A stretch of DNA of 64,000 nt from an uncultured Streptomyces sp. (GCF_947488945.1 NZ_CANLBS010000022.1:49235-113234); one strand, 5' to 3'; positions 1 through 8,703 are shown, numbered from the stretch's first letter. Translations and numbers: made by a program. Notes: generated by a model not told the origin, from the letters alone.

Positions 1-186
1 GCCGAGCTGCCCCCCGCCCCGACCGGCGAACTGCTCGTACGGGTCTGGCCGGTGGACGGAGGCTCCGTGGACGGAGGCTCCGTGGACGCGGACCGCGTAC
101 GGGACGTCGTCGGCGCCTCGTGCCCCGTACACCTGACCTGCCGGGTGGAGATCCTGCCGGGCCCACCCGACGAGACTGGAGGCTGA
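1..186 (+). CDS. C-terminal end of an upstream protein (truncated by window), possibly phage-tail-like
   Basis: An open frame enters from the left edge and stops with TGA five bases before the next ATG. About 61 residues are visible. The DNA contains a near-duplicated 15-base stretch (GGAGGCTCCGTGGAC twice). The ending, with 'CPVHLTCRVEIL' followed by a short tail, resembles the C-terminus of phage-tail or contractile-injection baseplate proteins, where a PAH/PVH-type motif precedes a final strand. That is a weak inference from a short fragment. Tight spacing to the next gene suggests one transcription unit. Confidence 0.45.
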   Translation, partial: AELPPAPTGELLVRVWPVDGGSVDGGSVDADRVRDVVGASCPVHLTCRVEILPGPPDETGG

Positions 187-190
187 CCCG

Positions 191-1501
191 ATGCGCTCGT
201 GTCCGGCGTGCGGCACCGCCAACGGCGAGACCGACGACTTCTGCGGCAACTGCGGTACCTACCTGGGCTGGTCGAGCCGACCGCGACGGGCGGGCGCCGC
301 ACGCGCGGAACCCGCCGACCCCGCGGACGACCCGGCGCAGGCGCCCGCGGAGCCGGGCCCACCCGCGGCCGCCGCGGCTCCCGCTCCCGCTCCCGCTCCC
401 GCTCCCGCTCCCGCGACGGAACCCCCGGCCCCGGCCGCCCCTGACGCCCCAGCCGCCCCTGGCTCCCAGTCCTCCCCCGCACGGCCGCCGGTGCCGCCCA
501 CGCCACCGGCCGCTCCGCCGTCCCCAGCGACGCCACCGGCCGCTCCCCCGTCCCCGCCGGACGCGCCCGTCACCGCCCCGGCTCCCGCGCGTCCGCGCCC
601 GGAACCCGCCCGGCGTCCGGAACCCGCCCCCCATCCGGAACCCGCCCCGGACCCGGATCCGCCCCGCCCCGTGCAGCCGCGGCCCGCGGCCGTACGGCCG
701 GCGCCACCCGTTCCGGACGAGGCGCCGGTGGTGGCGGTCCAGCCGGCCAGACCGGTGGCCCGGCGGCCGGCCGTCCGCCCGGTGGAGGCGGACGAGCCCG
801 CGGACGGTCCGCCCTGCCCGGCCTGCGGCACCCCCAACCTGCCGGGGCGCCGGTTCTGCCGTCGCTGCGCCACCCCCCTGAGCACACCGGAGCAACGCGC
901 TCCGCTGCCCTGGTGGCGCACGGTGTGGCCGTTCCGGCGCCGGGTGCGGATCGGCTCGGGACGCCTCCTGCGGCGGACCCTGCTGGTGCTGGCGGTCGCC
1001 GGGCTGGTGGTCGCCGGCGTCCTCTTCCTGCCCGCCGGGCGCTACGTCTTCGAGGACGTCCGGGACAAGCTCGGCGGGACGGCGGAGGTCAGCCCGTCCG
1101 GGGTCACCGCGAGCGCCTCCGCACCCGGCCACGACGCGGCGGCGGCCGTCGACGGACTGACCAACGAGTACTGGGGCGCCCCCGCTCTCGGCGCGTCGCT
1201 GAACTGCCGGTTCGGCACTCCGTTCCGGCTGGTGGGCGTCGTGGTGCACACCGGGGTGTCGAAGGAACCGAAGGAGTTCCGGCAGGGTGCCCGGCCGACC
1301 CGGGCGGACCTGCTGATCACCACGGCGGACGGCGAGGTGAAGAAGAAGACCGTGACCCTCAACGACAAGCCCGGCCCGCAGACGGTACGGACCGGGATCA
1401 GCGACGTCGTCTCCGTCGAACTGGTCCTGCGGGCCGCCACCGGCCAGGCGGAGGGCCGGCCGATCGCGGTCGGGGAGGTCGAGTTCTTCCGGCGCACGTG
1501 A
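191..1501 (+). CDS. Double zinc-ribbon membrane protein with C-terminal discoidin/NADase-type glycan-binding-like domain
   Basis: 436 residues, ATG start, with the Shine-Dalgarno GGAGG over the upstream stop. Two zinc ribbons are visible: C4-x2-C7...C18-x2-C21 (CPACGTANG...CGNCG) and C209-x2-C212...C223-x2-C226. Between them lies about 165 residues of Pro/Ala-rich, disordered sequence. A single membrane segment follows at about 259-283 (LLVLAVAGLVVAGVLFL). The last ~140 residues contain 'DAAAAVDGLTNEYWG' and a final 'AVGEVEFF', typical of the galactose-binding/discoidin fold annotated as NADase-type glycan-binding in actinomycetes. The layout implies cytoplasmic ribbons and an outward-facing binding domain. 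The exact role is unknown. It is probably co-transcribed with the gene cut by the left edge. Confidence 0.75.
   Translation: MRSCPACGTANGETDDFCGNCGTYLGWSSRPRRAGAARAEPADPADDPAQAPAEPGPPAAAAAPAPAPAPAPAPATEPPAPAAPDAPAAPGSQSSPARPPVPPTPPAAPPSPATPPAAPPSPPDAPVTAPAPARPRPEPARRPEPAPHPEPAPDPDPPRPVQPRPAAVRPAPPVPDEAPVVAVQPARPVARRPAVRPVEADEPADGPPCPACGTPNLPGRRFCRRCATPLSTPEQRAPLPWWRTVWPFRRRVRIGSGRLLRRTLLVLAVAGLVVAGVLFLPAGRYVFEDVRDKLGGTAEVSPSGVTASASAPGHDAAAAVDGLTNEYWGAPALGASLNCRFGTPFRLVGVVVHTGVSKEPKEFRQGARPTRADLLITTADGEVKKKTVTLNDKPGPQTVRTGISDVVSVELVLRAATGQAEGRPIAVGEVEFFRRT
377..412 (+). repeat. Hexanucleotide microsatellite (GCTCCC)x6 inside the Pro/Ala linker
   Basis: Six perfect GCTCCC units lie in frame and encode alternating Ala-Pro in the linker of the zinc-ribbon protein. 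A length of 6 bp keeps the frame when copy number changes, so the linker could vary between strains. Confidence 0.9.
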
Positions 1502-1547
1502 GCGACCCCGGGCCCGCCCGGTCGTGGAGCCGCGACCGGGCGGACGT

Positions 1548-2543
1548 TCACAGCGCGCCCTCCAGCACGGCCCGGCCGAGCCGGGTGCGGTGGTGGAGCA
1601 CCCGCACACCCTGGCGCTGCGAGTGCAGGAGCCCCGCCTCGCGCAGGACGGTGGCGTGCCTGCTGGCCGTCGACGGGGCGAGCCGGAGCGCGGCGGCGAT
1701 CTCCATGGTGGTCATCGGGCGGTCCAGCATCCGGAGCAGCTCGGCGCGCGAGGCGCCGACGAGCTGCGCGACCGGGGCGTCCCCGCCGCCCCGCCCGCGT
1801 TCGAGCCAACCCGGCGGGGGCGTGAGCGGATGGACCAGGACCGGGGGCAGTTCCTCGTCGACCAGAGCGAGCGGGGCACGGACGCAGAAGAAGGCCGGGA
1901 CGAGCGTCAAAGGGCGTTCGCGCAGCGCGAGTTCGCGGTCCACGGGGTACGGGGCGCGAAGGACGCGGTCCCGGTACCGCCACCCCGGAAGCCGGTCGAA
2001 CCCGGTGAGCAGACCCTCCGCGCCCCGGGCGAGCACGGCCTCGGCCCGTACGCTCCGGTCGGCCGCCGCCAGCGCGCGCATCGCGGGCAGATAAGGCTCG
2101 ACCGCCACCCGGTGGTAGGCGCGCAGGGCGGAACCGAGGCGGTGCAGCGCCTCGGTGGAGCCGTCGGCGAGCGGGCGCGCGCCGGCCGGAACGGGGCGGC
2201 CGGTGCGCGTGTGCAGCCGGGTGAGTTCGGCGCGCAGACGGCGCCGGGGGGTGGAGAGCAGCCGGTCGAGGCCCGTGTCGAGGTCGGCGTCGCCGCGGCC
2301 GGGCGTCAGGAAGTCGGGGAAGTACGCATCGTCCGGACACAGCCGGGTCAGCGCGCGTGTCGTGGGGACGAGGCCGGACACCCGCAGGGCCGCGCCCACT
2401 TCGCGGCGCCAGGCCCCGAAGGCGAGGGGCGCCTGACGGTTCTGGAGCAGGTGGAGACTGAGCGCGGTCTCCCACAGCGGGTCCGTTCCGGAGGCGACGC
2501 GCAGACGGGCCAGCTCCTGGCTCGTGAACTCCACCCGTAGCAC
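1548..2543 (-). CDS. ArsR/winged-helix family transcriptional regulator
   Basis: 331 residues from a GTG start (VLRVEFTSQELARLRV), which fits the family N-terminus and is preceded by GGGGGT. An in-frame start 21 codons further upstream is less likely. The first ~250 residues form the long ligand- or partner-type region seen in many Streptomyces regulators (DPLWETALSLHLLQ near the start). The C-terminal ~75 residues are a winged helix: 'MTTMEIAAALRLAPSTASRH' followed by 'LREAGLLHSQRQGVRVLHH', the ArsR-like recognition helix and wing. Expected to be a cytosolic DNA-binding regulator. No effector-binding cysteines of classical metal ArsR type are seen. Target unknown; it is convergent with the zinc-ribbon gene. 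Confidence 0.8.
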   Translation of the reverse strand: MLRVEFTSQELARLRVASGTDPLWETALSLHLLQNRQAPLAFGAWRREVGAALRVSGLVPTTRALTRLCPDDAYFPDFLTPGRGDADLDTGLDRLLSTPRRRLRAELTRLHTRTGRPVPAGARPLADGSTEALHRLGSALRAYHRVAVEPYLPAMRALAAADRSVRAEAVLARGAEGLLTGFDRLPGWRYRDRVLRAPYPVDRELALRERPLTLVPAFFCVRAPLALVDEELPPVLVHPLTPPPGWLERGRGGGDAPVAQLVGASRAELLRMLDRPMTTMEIAAALRLAPSTASRHATVLREAGLLHSQRQGVRVLHHRTRLGRAVLEGAL

Positions 2544-2772
2544 CGCGCACCCCCGGGGGTCACAGGCTCTCACCGGCATCCGACCCGTGGACTCTACGCG
2601 CATCACCCATGTGAGGGAGGCATGTCATCGACGGACGGACCGGGCCCGTCCGGAACTCGCGCCGTCCCGGCCGGAATTCCTCCGGCCGGGACGGGACGGG
2701 GCGGGCCGGCCGGGGCGGGCCGGCGTCACGGGCGTCCGCCCGCATCGGACGCCCACCTGTCGCCGCCGCCCC

Positions 2773-3573
2773 TCAGCAGAGGGGCACGCCGGGCAGCTTC
2801 GCGTCCGGATGGTCGATGTAGATGTTGCTGATGAAGCCGTTCTGGTCGCGCAGCTTGCTCCACCAGTTGTTGCTGTATCCCTCGGCGTTGACGGTGTCGC
2901 CCTGCTTCTGGCAGAGCACCCGCACGGCCGTGGGACCGGCGAGGGTCGTGACGACGGCGGCGCCGACGCGGGCGTCGGCACGGACGTTCACCCCGCTGCC
3001 CCAGGTGTTGAACGCGTAACCGCTGCCGCCGCACCCGTTGTCGCTCGTCAGGTACGCCTGGTAGTAGCTGCCCGGATAGGCGAGGCCCGCGCCGTTGACG
3101 GCGATGTTCTGGCCCACCCCGTTGTACAGCTGCTCGTAGTGGATGTGCGCCCCGGAGGAGTTGCCGGTGCTGCCGGTGACACCGATCTGCTGCCCCTGCG
3201 CGACGTACGCGCCGCTCGCCACGGAGTACGACGCGAGGTGGAAGTAGTACGTCGTCCAGCCGCCGCCGTGGTCGATGGCGATGTAGTTGCCCGCGCCGCT
3301 CGGCTGCGCGTAGCGGGTGGCCGTGCCGGCGGCGGAGGCGAGCACCGGCGTGCCGGCCGTGGCGCCGCCGTCGGAGCGCACGAAGTCCAGCGCGCGGCGC
3401 ACCTCGGCCGAGTGGTGGCTGTACGTCCACTGCTGTCCGCAGGGGTAGGGCGCCTTGAATACGGGCGCGGCCGTCACTCCGGACTCGCCCGCCTGCGCGG
3501 GGGCGGCCGTCAGGCCGGCGAGCGCCAGAAGAGCTCCGGCGACCAGGGCCGGAAGACGTCTGAATAACCTCAC
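2773..3573 (-). CDS. Secreted M23 metallopeptidase with C-terminal SH3-like domain
   Basis: 266 residues, GTG start with AGGAG seven bases upstream. An N-terminal signal peptide (RRLPALVAGALLALAGL then AQA-GES) directs export. The lysostaphin-type M23 domain spans about 45-165. Visible elements are LDF (D63), H112 and the H143-x-H145 pair in 'GAHIHYEQ', matching the zinc ligands of peptidoglycan endopeptidases. Residues 190-266 form an SH3-like module beginning TWGSGVNVR and ending LPGVPLC, with two cysteines. The same module ends the next two genes on the opposite strand, so the three probably act on the same wall target. Likely function: cleavage of peptide cross-links in peptidoglycan. Confidence 0.88.
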   Translation of the reverse strand: MRLFRRLPALVAGALLALAGLTAAPAQAGESGVTAAPVFKAPYPCGQQWTYSHHSAEVRRALDFVRSDGGATAGTPVLASAAGTATRYAQPSGAGNYIAIDHGGGWTTYYFHLASYSVASGAYVAQGQQIGVTGSTGNSSGAHIHYEQLYNGVGQNIAVNGAGLAYPGSYYQAYLTSDNGCGGSGYAFNTWGSGVNVRADARVGAAVVTTLAGPTAVRVLCQKQGDTVNAEGYSNNWWSKLRDQNGFISNIYIDHPDAKLPGVPLC

Positions 3574-3804
3574 GAGTGCTCCTGGGTGGGGGAGGCGGTC
3601 CGGACGGTGGGCCGGACCGGGGCGCGGTGAGACGTCGGGAACGTAGCGGGACCCCGCCCCGCTGACAAGCGCCGGGCGCTCTCCTTCGACCAGGAACGAA
3701 TGGGTTGCGCGATGCCCCGGCCGGCAGCACCGTGGCGACGACGTGCCAGAGCGCCCCCGGCAGCCGACCGGGAGCGCCCGTGCCCCGAAGGAGCCCCCGA
3801 TCCC

Positions 3805-5097
3805 ATGCCCCTCCTCCGTACCGCCCGTCGACCCGCCCCGCTCGTCACCGTCTCGGCCTTCCTCGGTCTGCTGCTCACCGCGCTCACCGGTCCCGTCGCG
3901 GCCGCCCCCCTCGTGTCCTCGCCCTCCGCACCCCCTGCCGGACACCCGGCCGTGCAGCCGGGAGCGGGGCGGACCCCGGACGGAACGGAGCGGATGACCG
4001 CCGTGGACATCCCGGCAGACGTCACGGCCGGAGTCGCCGTGTTCGACCGGCTCACCGGCCGCTTCACCGAGCAGTACCGGGCGGACGCGCCCTTCCGCTC
4101 CGCGTCGGTGGTCAAACTGCTCCTGGCACTGGACTTCCTGTGGAACCGGGGCCCAACCTACGAGGTGCCGCAGGCCGACCGGGACCGGCTCGGCGCGATG
4201 CTCAGCAGCAGCGACGACGCCGCCGCGAGCCACTACTGGTCCACGGGCGGCGGCAGCGAGGTGATCACCCGCATGGCGGCCCGGCTGGGACTCACCGGGA
4301 CCGCGCCCCCGCCGGCCGGCTACCCCGGCTTCTGGGGCTACACGGCGACCACCGCCCTGGACACCGTCCGGGTCTACCGCTACCTCCTCGACGCAGCCCC
4401 CGAGCCGGTACGGACCCTCGTCGTGGGAGCGCTGCACCGGTCCACGCGCTGCGGGGCCGACGGCTTCGACCAGTACTTCGGGCTCCCCTCCGCGTTCGGC
4501 TCATCGGGAGCGGTCAAGCAGGGCTGGTCGGGCTTCACGTCCGGGGGCTGCACCGCCTCGGGGGCGCCGGTCGACGCGGGGACACGGCCCGAGGCGGGGA
4601 CACGGCCCGACGCGGCCGCCACGCACGGCCCGTCCGCGCCCCGTACGGCACCCGCCGGGACCGCGGCGGCGACGCTGGACCTGACGTCCGAGGCACTGCA
4701 CACCACCGGCACCGCCGGGCCCGACGACCGGACGGTGGTGGCCGTCCTGACCCTGCACCCCGACGGCACGTCGTACGGAACCGCCTACAACAGGGTCACC
4801 GCACTCACCGGTTCCCTGGACGTCCCCGGGGCCGTCCGCCCCTCCGGCACCCGGTTCACCACCTGGGGCAGCGGGGTACGGGTCCGTGCCGCCCCCACCA
4901 CCTCGTCGGCGGCCCTCACCACCCTGCCCGCCGGAGTGGGCGTCCTCGTCGGATGCCAGCGGCAGGGCGGCCGGGTGTCGGTCCCGCCGTACGTCAACGA
5001 CTGGTGGGCCTACCTGCCCCAGTACGGCGGCTGGATCACCAACATCTACGTCGACTCCCCGGGCAACACCCTTCCTGGCGTGGCCCCCTGCCCGTAG
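3805..5097 (+). CDS. Secreted beta-lactamase-like serine hydrolase with C-terminal SH3-like domain
   Basis: 430 residues from the ATG behind GAAGGAG, followed by a signal peptide (VTVSAFLGLLLTALTGPVAAA). The catalytic fold is class A beta-lactamase/PBP-like. S101-V-V-K104 is the SxxK motif, S136-D-D138 stands at the SDN position, and K238-Q-G240 stands at the KTG position. The SDN and KTG boxes are therefore both altered, which argues for a D-Ala-D-Ala-type hydrolase or peptidoglycan-binding role rather than a true beta-lactamase. A Thr/Ala-rich insertion follows. Residues 353-430 carry the same TWGSGVRVR...LPGVAPCP module as the neighbouring M23 peptidase. The next gene starts 38 bases downstream, so the two are probably an operon. 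Confidence 0.8.
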   Translation: MPLLRTARRPAPLVTVSAFLGLLLTALTGPVAAAPLVSSPSAPPAGHPAVQPGAGRTPDGTERMTAVDIPADVTAGVAVFDRLTGRFTEQYRADAPFRSASVVKLLLALDFLWNRGPTYEVPQADRDRLGAMLSSSDDAAASHYWSTGGGSEVITRMAARLGLTGTAPPPAGYPGFWGYTATTALDTVRVYRYLLDAAPEPVRTLVVGALHRSTRCGADGFDQYFGLPSAFGSSGAVKQGWSGFTSGGCTASGAPVDAGTRPEAGTRPDAAATHGPSAPRTAPAGTAAATLDLTSEALHTTGTAGPDDRTVVAVLTLHPDGTSYGTAYNRVTALTGSLDVPGAVRPSGTRFTTWGSGVRVRAAPTTSSAALTTLPAGVGVLVGCQRQGGRVSVPPYVNDWWAYLPQYGGWITNIYVDSPGNTLPGVAPCP

Positions 5098-5135
5098 CGC
5101 CTTTCCCGCACCCCCCACCGAGAAGGAGACGCACC

Positions 5136-6413
5136 GTGCACCGCACCCACAGACCCAACGCCCCGACCCCGTCCGCACGTCGCGGGTCCGTCCTCGCCGT
5201 GTCACTGCTGGCCGCAGCGTCCCTCACGCTCGCCCCCGGCCCGGCGGCCGCCCGCGGTGCCTCGCCCGACGACGCCCCGCCCGACAGCGTGAGCTGGCAC
5301 GTGGACCTGACCGCCCCGGCCGAGGAGACCAACGTCGCCCGCACCGGCGGCACTCTGCGCCTGCGCGACCACGGCCGGGGGCCCGCGTCGGCCCGCTCCG
5401 CCCGCGGGCAGGGCGCGGCCCTGCTGCCCGTACGCGAACTCGGCCGGGCGGTCGACCGCATATCCACCGACCTGGACGCCACCGTTCCGGCCGGGTCCCA
5501 GGTCGCCGTGGACGTACGCGGACAGGACGGTCTGGGCCGGTGGACCGAATGGCGCGAGGCACGGGCCGGCGCGCCCGCCGAGCTGCCCCGGGCCGTCACC
5601 CGGGTGCAGACCCGGATCACCCTGGTCACCGCGCCCGACGGCGCCGCGCCGACCGTCCGCGCCCTGGACCTGACCGCCTCGCTCGACGACGCGCCGCAGG
5701 CCAGGGCCGCGGCGGCCGCCTTCACGGCAACCGTCTACGCGACCCGCGAGGGCCTGGTCGGCGGTACCACCGCGAACGGGCACGTGATCGTCCCGAACGA
5801 CCACTTCGTGGCACTCCCCTCCCGGCGCGGCCTCTCCCCGAAGGGCAGCGGCCAGTACTCGGTCAAAGTCTGCGGCCCGGCCCGCTGCGAGACGGCCCCG
5901 GTGTGGGACGTCGGCCCGTGGAACACCCACGACGACCACTGGAACCCGTCCTCCGTCCGCGAGACGTTCAAGGACCTGCCGCAGGGCAGGCCCGAGGCAC
6001 AGGCGGCCTACCAGAACGGCTACAACGGCGGGTTGGACGAGTTCGGCCGCCGGGTGCTCAACCCGGCCGGCATCGACCTCGCCGACGGCACCTTCTACAA
6101 CGTCGGCCTGAACGACAACGGCTATGTGACCGTGACCTACCTGTGGACCGGCACCGGCGCCGCGACCACGTCCTTCCCGACCTGGGGCACCGCCGTCAAC
6201 ATCCGTCAGCAGGCGACCAGTACGTCCACCCGCGTCGCACAGCTCGCGGGCCCCACCACGGTGCGCGTGCAGTGCCAGGTGCACGGCGGGGTCGTCCAGG
6301 CCGACGGCCACAGCAACGACGCCTGGTCCTACCTGCCGGACTACGGCGGCTACCTCTCCAACATCTTCATCGACGTCGCCGACGCCTGGCTCCCGGGCGT
6401 CCCGACCTGCTGA
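5136..6413 (+). CDS. Secreted protein with probable double-psi beta-barrel and C-terminal SH3-like domain
   Basis: 425 residues, GTG start with AAGGAG seven bases upstream. A signal peptide (SVLAVSLLAAASLTLAPGPAAA) is followed by an unassigned ~170-residue region. The middle (about 195-345) reads 'ATVYATREGLVGGTTANG...VALPSR...VWDVGPWNTHD...IDLADGTF'. This pattern of Gly-Thr-Thr, Asp-Val-Gly-Pro and Ile-Asp-Leu resembles RlpA/expansin double-psi barrels that bind or cleave wall glycans; the assignment is inferred from pattern only. Residues 349-425 are the shared SH3-like module (TWGTAVNIRQ...LPGVPTC). It is the third protein of a local set with that tail. Confidence 0.68.
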   Translation: MHRTHRPNAPTPSARRGSVLAVSLLAAASLTLAPGPAAARGASPDDAPPDSVSWHVDLTAPAEETNVARTGGTLRLRDHGRGPASARSARGQGAALLPVRELGRAVDRISTDLDATVPAGSQVAVDVRGQDGLGRWTEWREARAGAPAELPRAVTRVQTRITLVTAPDGAAPTVRALDLTASLDDAPQARAAAAAFTATVYATREGLVGGTTANGHVIVPNDHFVALPSRRGLSPKGSGQYSVKVCGPARCETAPVWDVGPWNTHDDHWNPSSVRETFKDLPQGRPEAQAAYQNGYNGGLDEFGRRVLNPAGIDLADGTFYNVGLNDNGYVTVTYLWTGTGAATTSFPTWGTAVNIRQQATSTSTRVAQLAGPTTVRVQCQVHGGVVQADGHSNDAWSYLPDYGGYLSNIFIDVADAWLPGVPTC

Positions 6414-6488
6414 CCGGAAGAAAGCCGGCACACGGGTCCGGGGCAGTTCGACCGCCTGTGCCCGCAGCCCCACGTCACGCACGCGCAC

Positions 6489-6529
6489 CCGACGCCGCCG
6501 CGAAGCGCTCACGCCCGCGGCGGCGTCGG
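6489..6529. terminator. Convergent terminator hairpin (14-bp stem)
   Basis: CGACGCCGCCGCG pairs perfectly with CGCGGCGGCGTCG, with one further C-G pair and a 13-nt loop. It lies between the converging secreted-protein gene and abfB and could serve both. Confidence 0.75.
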
Positions 6530-6534
6530 AAGGG

Positions 6535-7956
6535 TCAGCGTTGCAGGGTGAGGAGTCCCGGCCGCCACGGCAACCGGTTGTATTCGCCCCCCGCGTTGGG
6601 GTCCTTGCCCTGGTAGAGGAACCGCAGGTTGCACGGGTCGATGGTCATGGTCTGGTCGGGGTTGTCGCGGACCAGGTCACCGTGGCTGATGTCGTTGGTC
6701 CAGACGGCACCGCTGTTGGCCTTGCCCGCGAAGGGGTTGGTCTCACTCGCGGCCTGCGGGGTCCAGGCCCCGTTCAGGCTGGAGGCCGTGAAGGAGCGGA
6801 AATAGCGCCCGTTCGCGCCCATCGCCTCGACGATCATGAGGTACTGGGTCTGGCCCTGGACCTTGTAGACCTGTACGCCCTCGAAAAGGTTGGCCTTCGT
6901 GTCGCTCATGACCGTCGTGTACGACGAGCCGAAGCTGCCCGGGAAGTTCCCGATCGGCATGCTCGCCCGGTAGATCCTTCCATTGTCACCGGCGAAGAAC
7001 AGGTACATGTTCTGGCCGTCGGCGATCAGGGTCTGGTCGATCGGACCGGTGTCGGAGCCGGAGATGCTCCCGGTGAACAGCGGCTGCGGAGAGGACCAGC
7101 CGTTGGGATTGGTGGGGTCACTCGACGTGCGGTAGACGAAGGGCGACGCACCCCACTGGTACGCCAGCACCCAGATGTCCTTCGGCGCGAAGTAGAACAG
7201 CGTAGGTGCGACCGCGGCCTGGTTCATTCCGGTCTGGGCGGCGGAAGCCATGTTCGGCCAGTCCGTGAAGGGACTGAACATCATCGAACCGTACGACGAT
7301 CCGGACACGTTCGACGCGTAGACCAGGTGCTTGCCGTTGTGCGTCACCGTGGTGAAGTCCTTCACCGCGGCCCACCCGTTCGCCGGCTGCGCCAGCACAC
7401 CCGTCGAGGTCCAGCGGTACGTCGACGGAAGAGCACATGTGCCTCCCGTCGGCGGCGTCCCGGGCAGGCCCGTCCACTTCTGGTGGCTGCCGCCGTTGCA
7501 CGTCCCCATCTGCACGGCCGTGCCGTTGGCCGTCCCCGCTCCCGCGGCCTCCAGGCACAGCCCGGACTCGACGCCGACGACCGTGCCGTCGGACCCCACC
7601 CGCCACTGCTGGTTCGCACCGCCCGAACAGCCCCAGATCTGAACCCGGGTACCGGCCGTGGTGGCGTGGCCCGGAACGTCCAGGCACTTGTTGCCGTACA
7701 CGCTCAGTTGGTTGGCGTCCGTCAGCGTCCACTGCTGGTTGGTCCCGTTCCAGCAGTCGTAGAGCTGCAGGTACGTGCCGTCGGTCTGAACGGCGCCCGG
7801 AACATCCAGGCACCGGCCCGAGCCGCCGCGCAAGGAGCCGGTGGCAGCCGCCTGGGCCGGGGCGGCCACCAGCATCGCCGCCATCGCGGCGAGGGCCGCG
7901 ACCACGGCGGCGAGCACCGCGGACCCACGCCTGCGGCTGAGACTTCCTCTGTGCAT
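6535..7956 (-). CDS. abfB: GH62 alpha-L-arabinofuranosidase with N-terminal ricin-type xylan-binding domain
   Basis: 473 residues, ATG start with GAGGT nine bases upstream; signal peptide AVLAAVVAALAAMAAMLVAA ending AQA. Residues 39-162 are a ricin-B/CBM13 trefoil with three QxW repeats (NQQW twice, HQKW once). After a short Gly/Pro linker, 174-473 is GH62: WAAVKDF with the probable catalytic base D200, FTDWPNM, and NLFEG with the probable acid E359. The spacing matches the D202/E361 pair described for the S. coelicolor enzyme. It removes arabinose side chains from arabinoxylan outside the cell. It is divergent from xlnA, the same pairing I recall as SCO5932/SCO5931. Confidence 0.93.
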   Translation of the reverse strand: MHRGSLSRRRGSAVLAAVVAALAAMAAMLVAAPAQAAATGSLRGGSGRCLDVPGAVQTDGTYLQLYDCWNGTNQQWTLTDANQLSVYGNKCLDVPGHATTAGTRVQIWGCSGGANQQWRVGSDGTVVGVESGLCLEAAGAGTANGTAVQMGTCNGGSHQKWTGLPGTPPTGGTCALPSTYRWTSTGVLAQPANGWAAVKDFTTVTHNGKHLVYASNVSGSSYGSMMFSPFTDWPNMASAAQTGMNQAAVAPTLFYFAPKDIWVLAYQWGASPFVYRTSSDPTNPNGWSSPQPLFTGSISGSDTGPIDQTLIADGQNMYLFFAGDNGRIYRASMPIGNFPGSFGSSYTTVMSDTKANLFEGVQVYKVQGQTQYLMIVEAMGANGRYFRSFTASSLNGAWTPQAASETNPFAGKANSGAVWTNDISHGDLVRDNPDQTMTIDPCNLRFLYQGKDPNAGGEYNRLPWRPGLLTLQR

Positions 7957-8320
7957 GGGGACTACCTCAATCCTGAGTGGACGGATCCGGCCGGCCTCGT
8001 CAGAGGTCGCCGGGACTGCGGTGTGGTGCGCAGCGGCCCGTGAGCACCTGCGGCGTACCGCTGGTGGCCCCCGGTCCTCCGCGAACTTCCGGGTGGCGCC
8101 GGCCGAAGAGAGCAGAAGACTTATTTTGACGAGGGCATGACACGCATCGGGGCGCCTCCGCGCCACCGGCTCCGTGCGACGCGCCCCGTCATCTCCGTAC
8201 CGCACACCGGGTCGGTGCGACGTGTTCGCCCTACCGAACAAGAGTCGAAGTGTCGAGCGCCTCTCACGATAGGGAGCTCCCGAAAGGCGTCAACCCCTCT
8301 CGCATGTATCGCCGGTAATG

Positions 8321-8335
8321 CCGAAACATTTTCGG
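8321..8335. promoter_or_regulatory. Palindrome CCGAAA-CAT-TTTCGG, candidate xylan-regulator operator
   Basis: A perfect 6-bp inverted repeat with a 3-bp spacer. CGAA...TTCG inverted repeats are reported at xylanase and xylobiose-uptake promoters of Streptomyces (BxlR-type LacI regulators). Assignment here is by resemblance and location. Confidence 0.5.
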
Positions 8336-8500
8336 GAATCCCACACGAAAAGACGGACGGGACACACATCAGCAGCAACGCCGAACCATGCCATGCGCCG
8401 ACACGAAGTTGACCCGACACGGCCCCCACGCCGTCCGGCCGATATATTCCCAGCACACCGACCATTACCCGAGGCTTCCGATGCCCGCCCAGCGGAATAT

Positions 8501-8511
8501 CGAAAGTTTCG
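8501..8511. promoter_or_regulatory. Palindrome CGAAA-G-TTTCG, candidate xylan-regulator operator
   Basis: A perfect 5-bp inverted repeat about one base, followed at once by CGAAAG and then AGAAAG at 8522-8527. It lies 34 bp before the promoter-like TTGACG. It closely resembles the GAAA/TTTC element reported upstream of S. lividans xylanase genes. Confidence 0.55.
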
Positions 8512-8667
8512 AAAGATCGACAGAAAGTTTTTTGGTCAGGAGTGTTGACGCTACAACGTCACTGCCTCAATCATTCCTGTCGGAATAACCGGTCACGGGC
8601 TCGACACGTCGAGCGTGCCGGCTCGAACGACCCGGCCCCGTGGCTAGATCGGCGCACCACCGCTCTG

Positions 8668-8703
8668 CACATCCGCACCGCACATCCGCACCGCACATCC
8701 GCG
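8668..8703. repeat. 13-bp tandem repeat (CACATCCGCACCG), about 2.8 copies
   Basis: Two perfect copies and a partial third lie head to tail in the abfB-xlnA intergenic region. They are too short and too few for a CRISPR array. No function can be assigned. Confidence 0.8.

Noticed and set aside
8272..8281. GGGAGCTCCC palindrome, resembling the CebR operator (TGGGAGCGCTCCCA)
   Set aside because: It lacks the outer bases and the central CG of the CebR box; short GC palindromes are common here. The CGAAA-type sites fit xylan genes better.
8668..8703. CRISPR-like spaced repeats
   Set aside because: The 13-bp units are directly adjacent without spacers and there are no cas genes.
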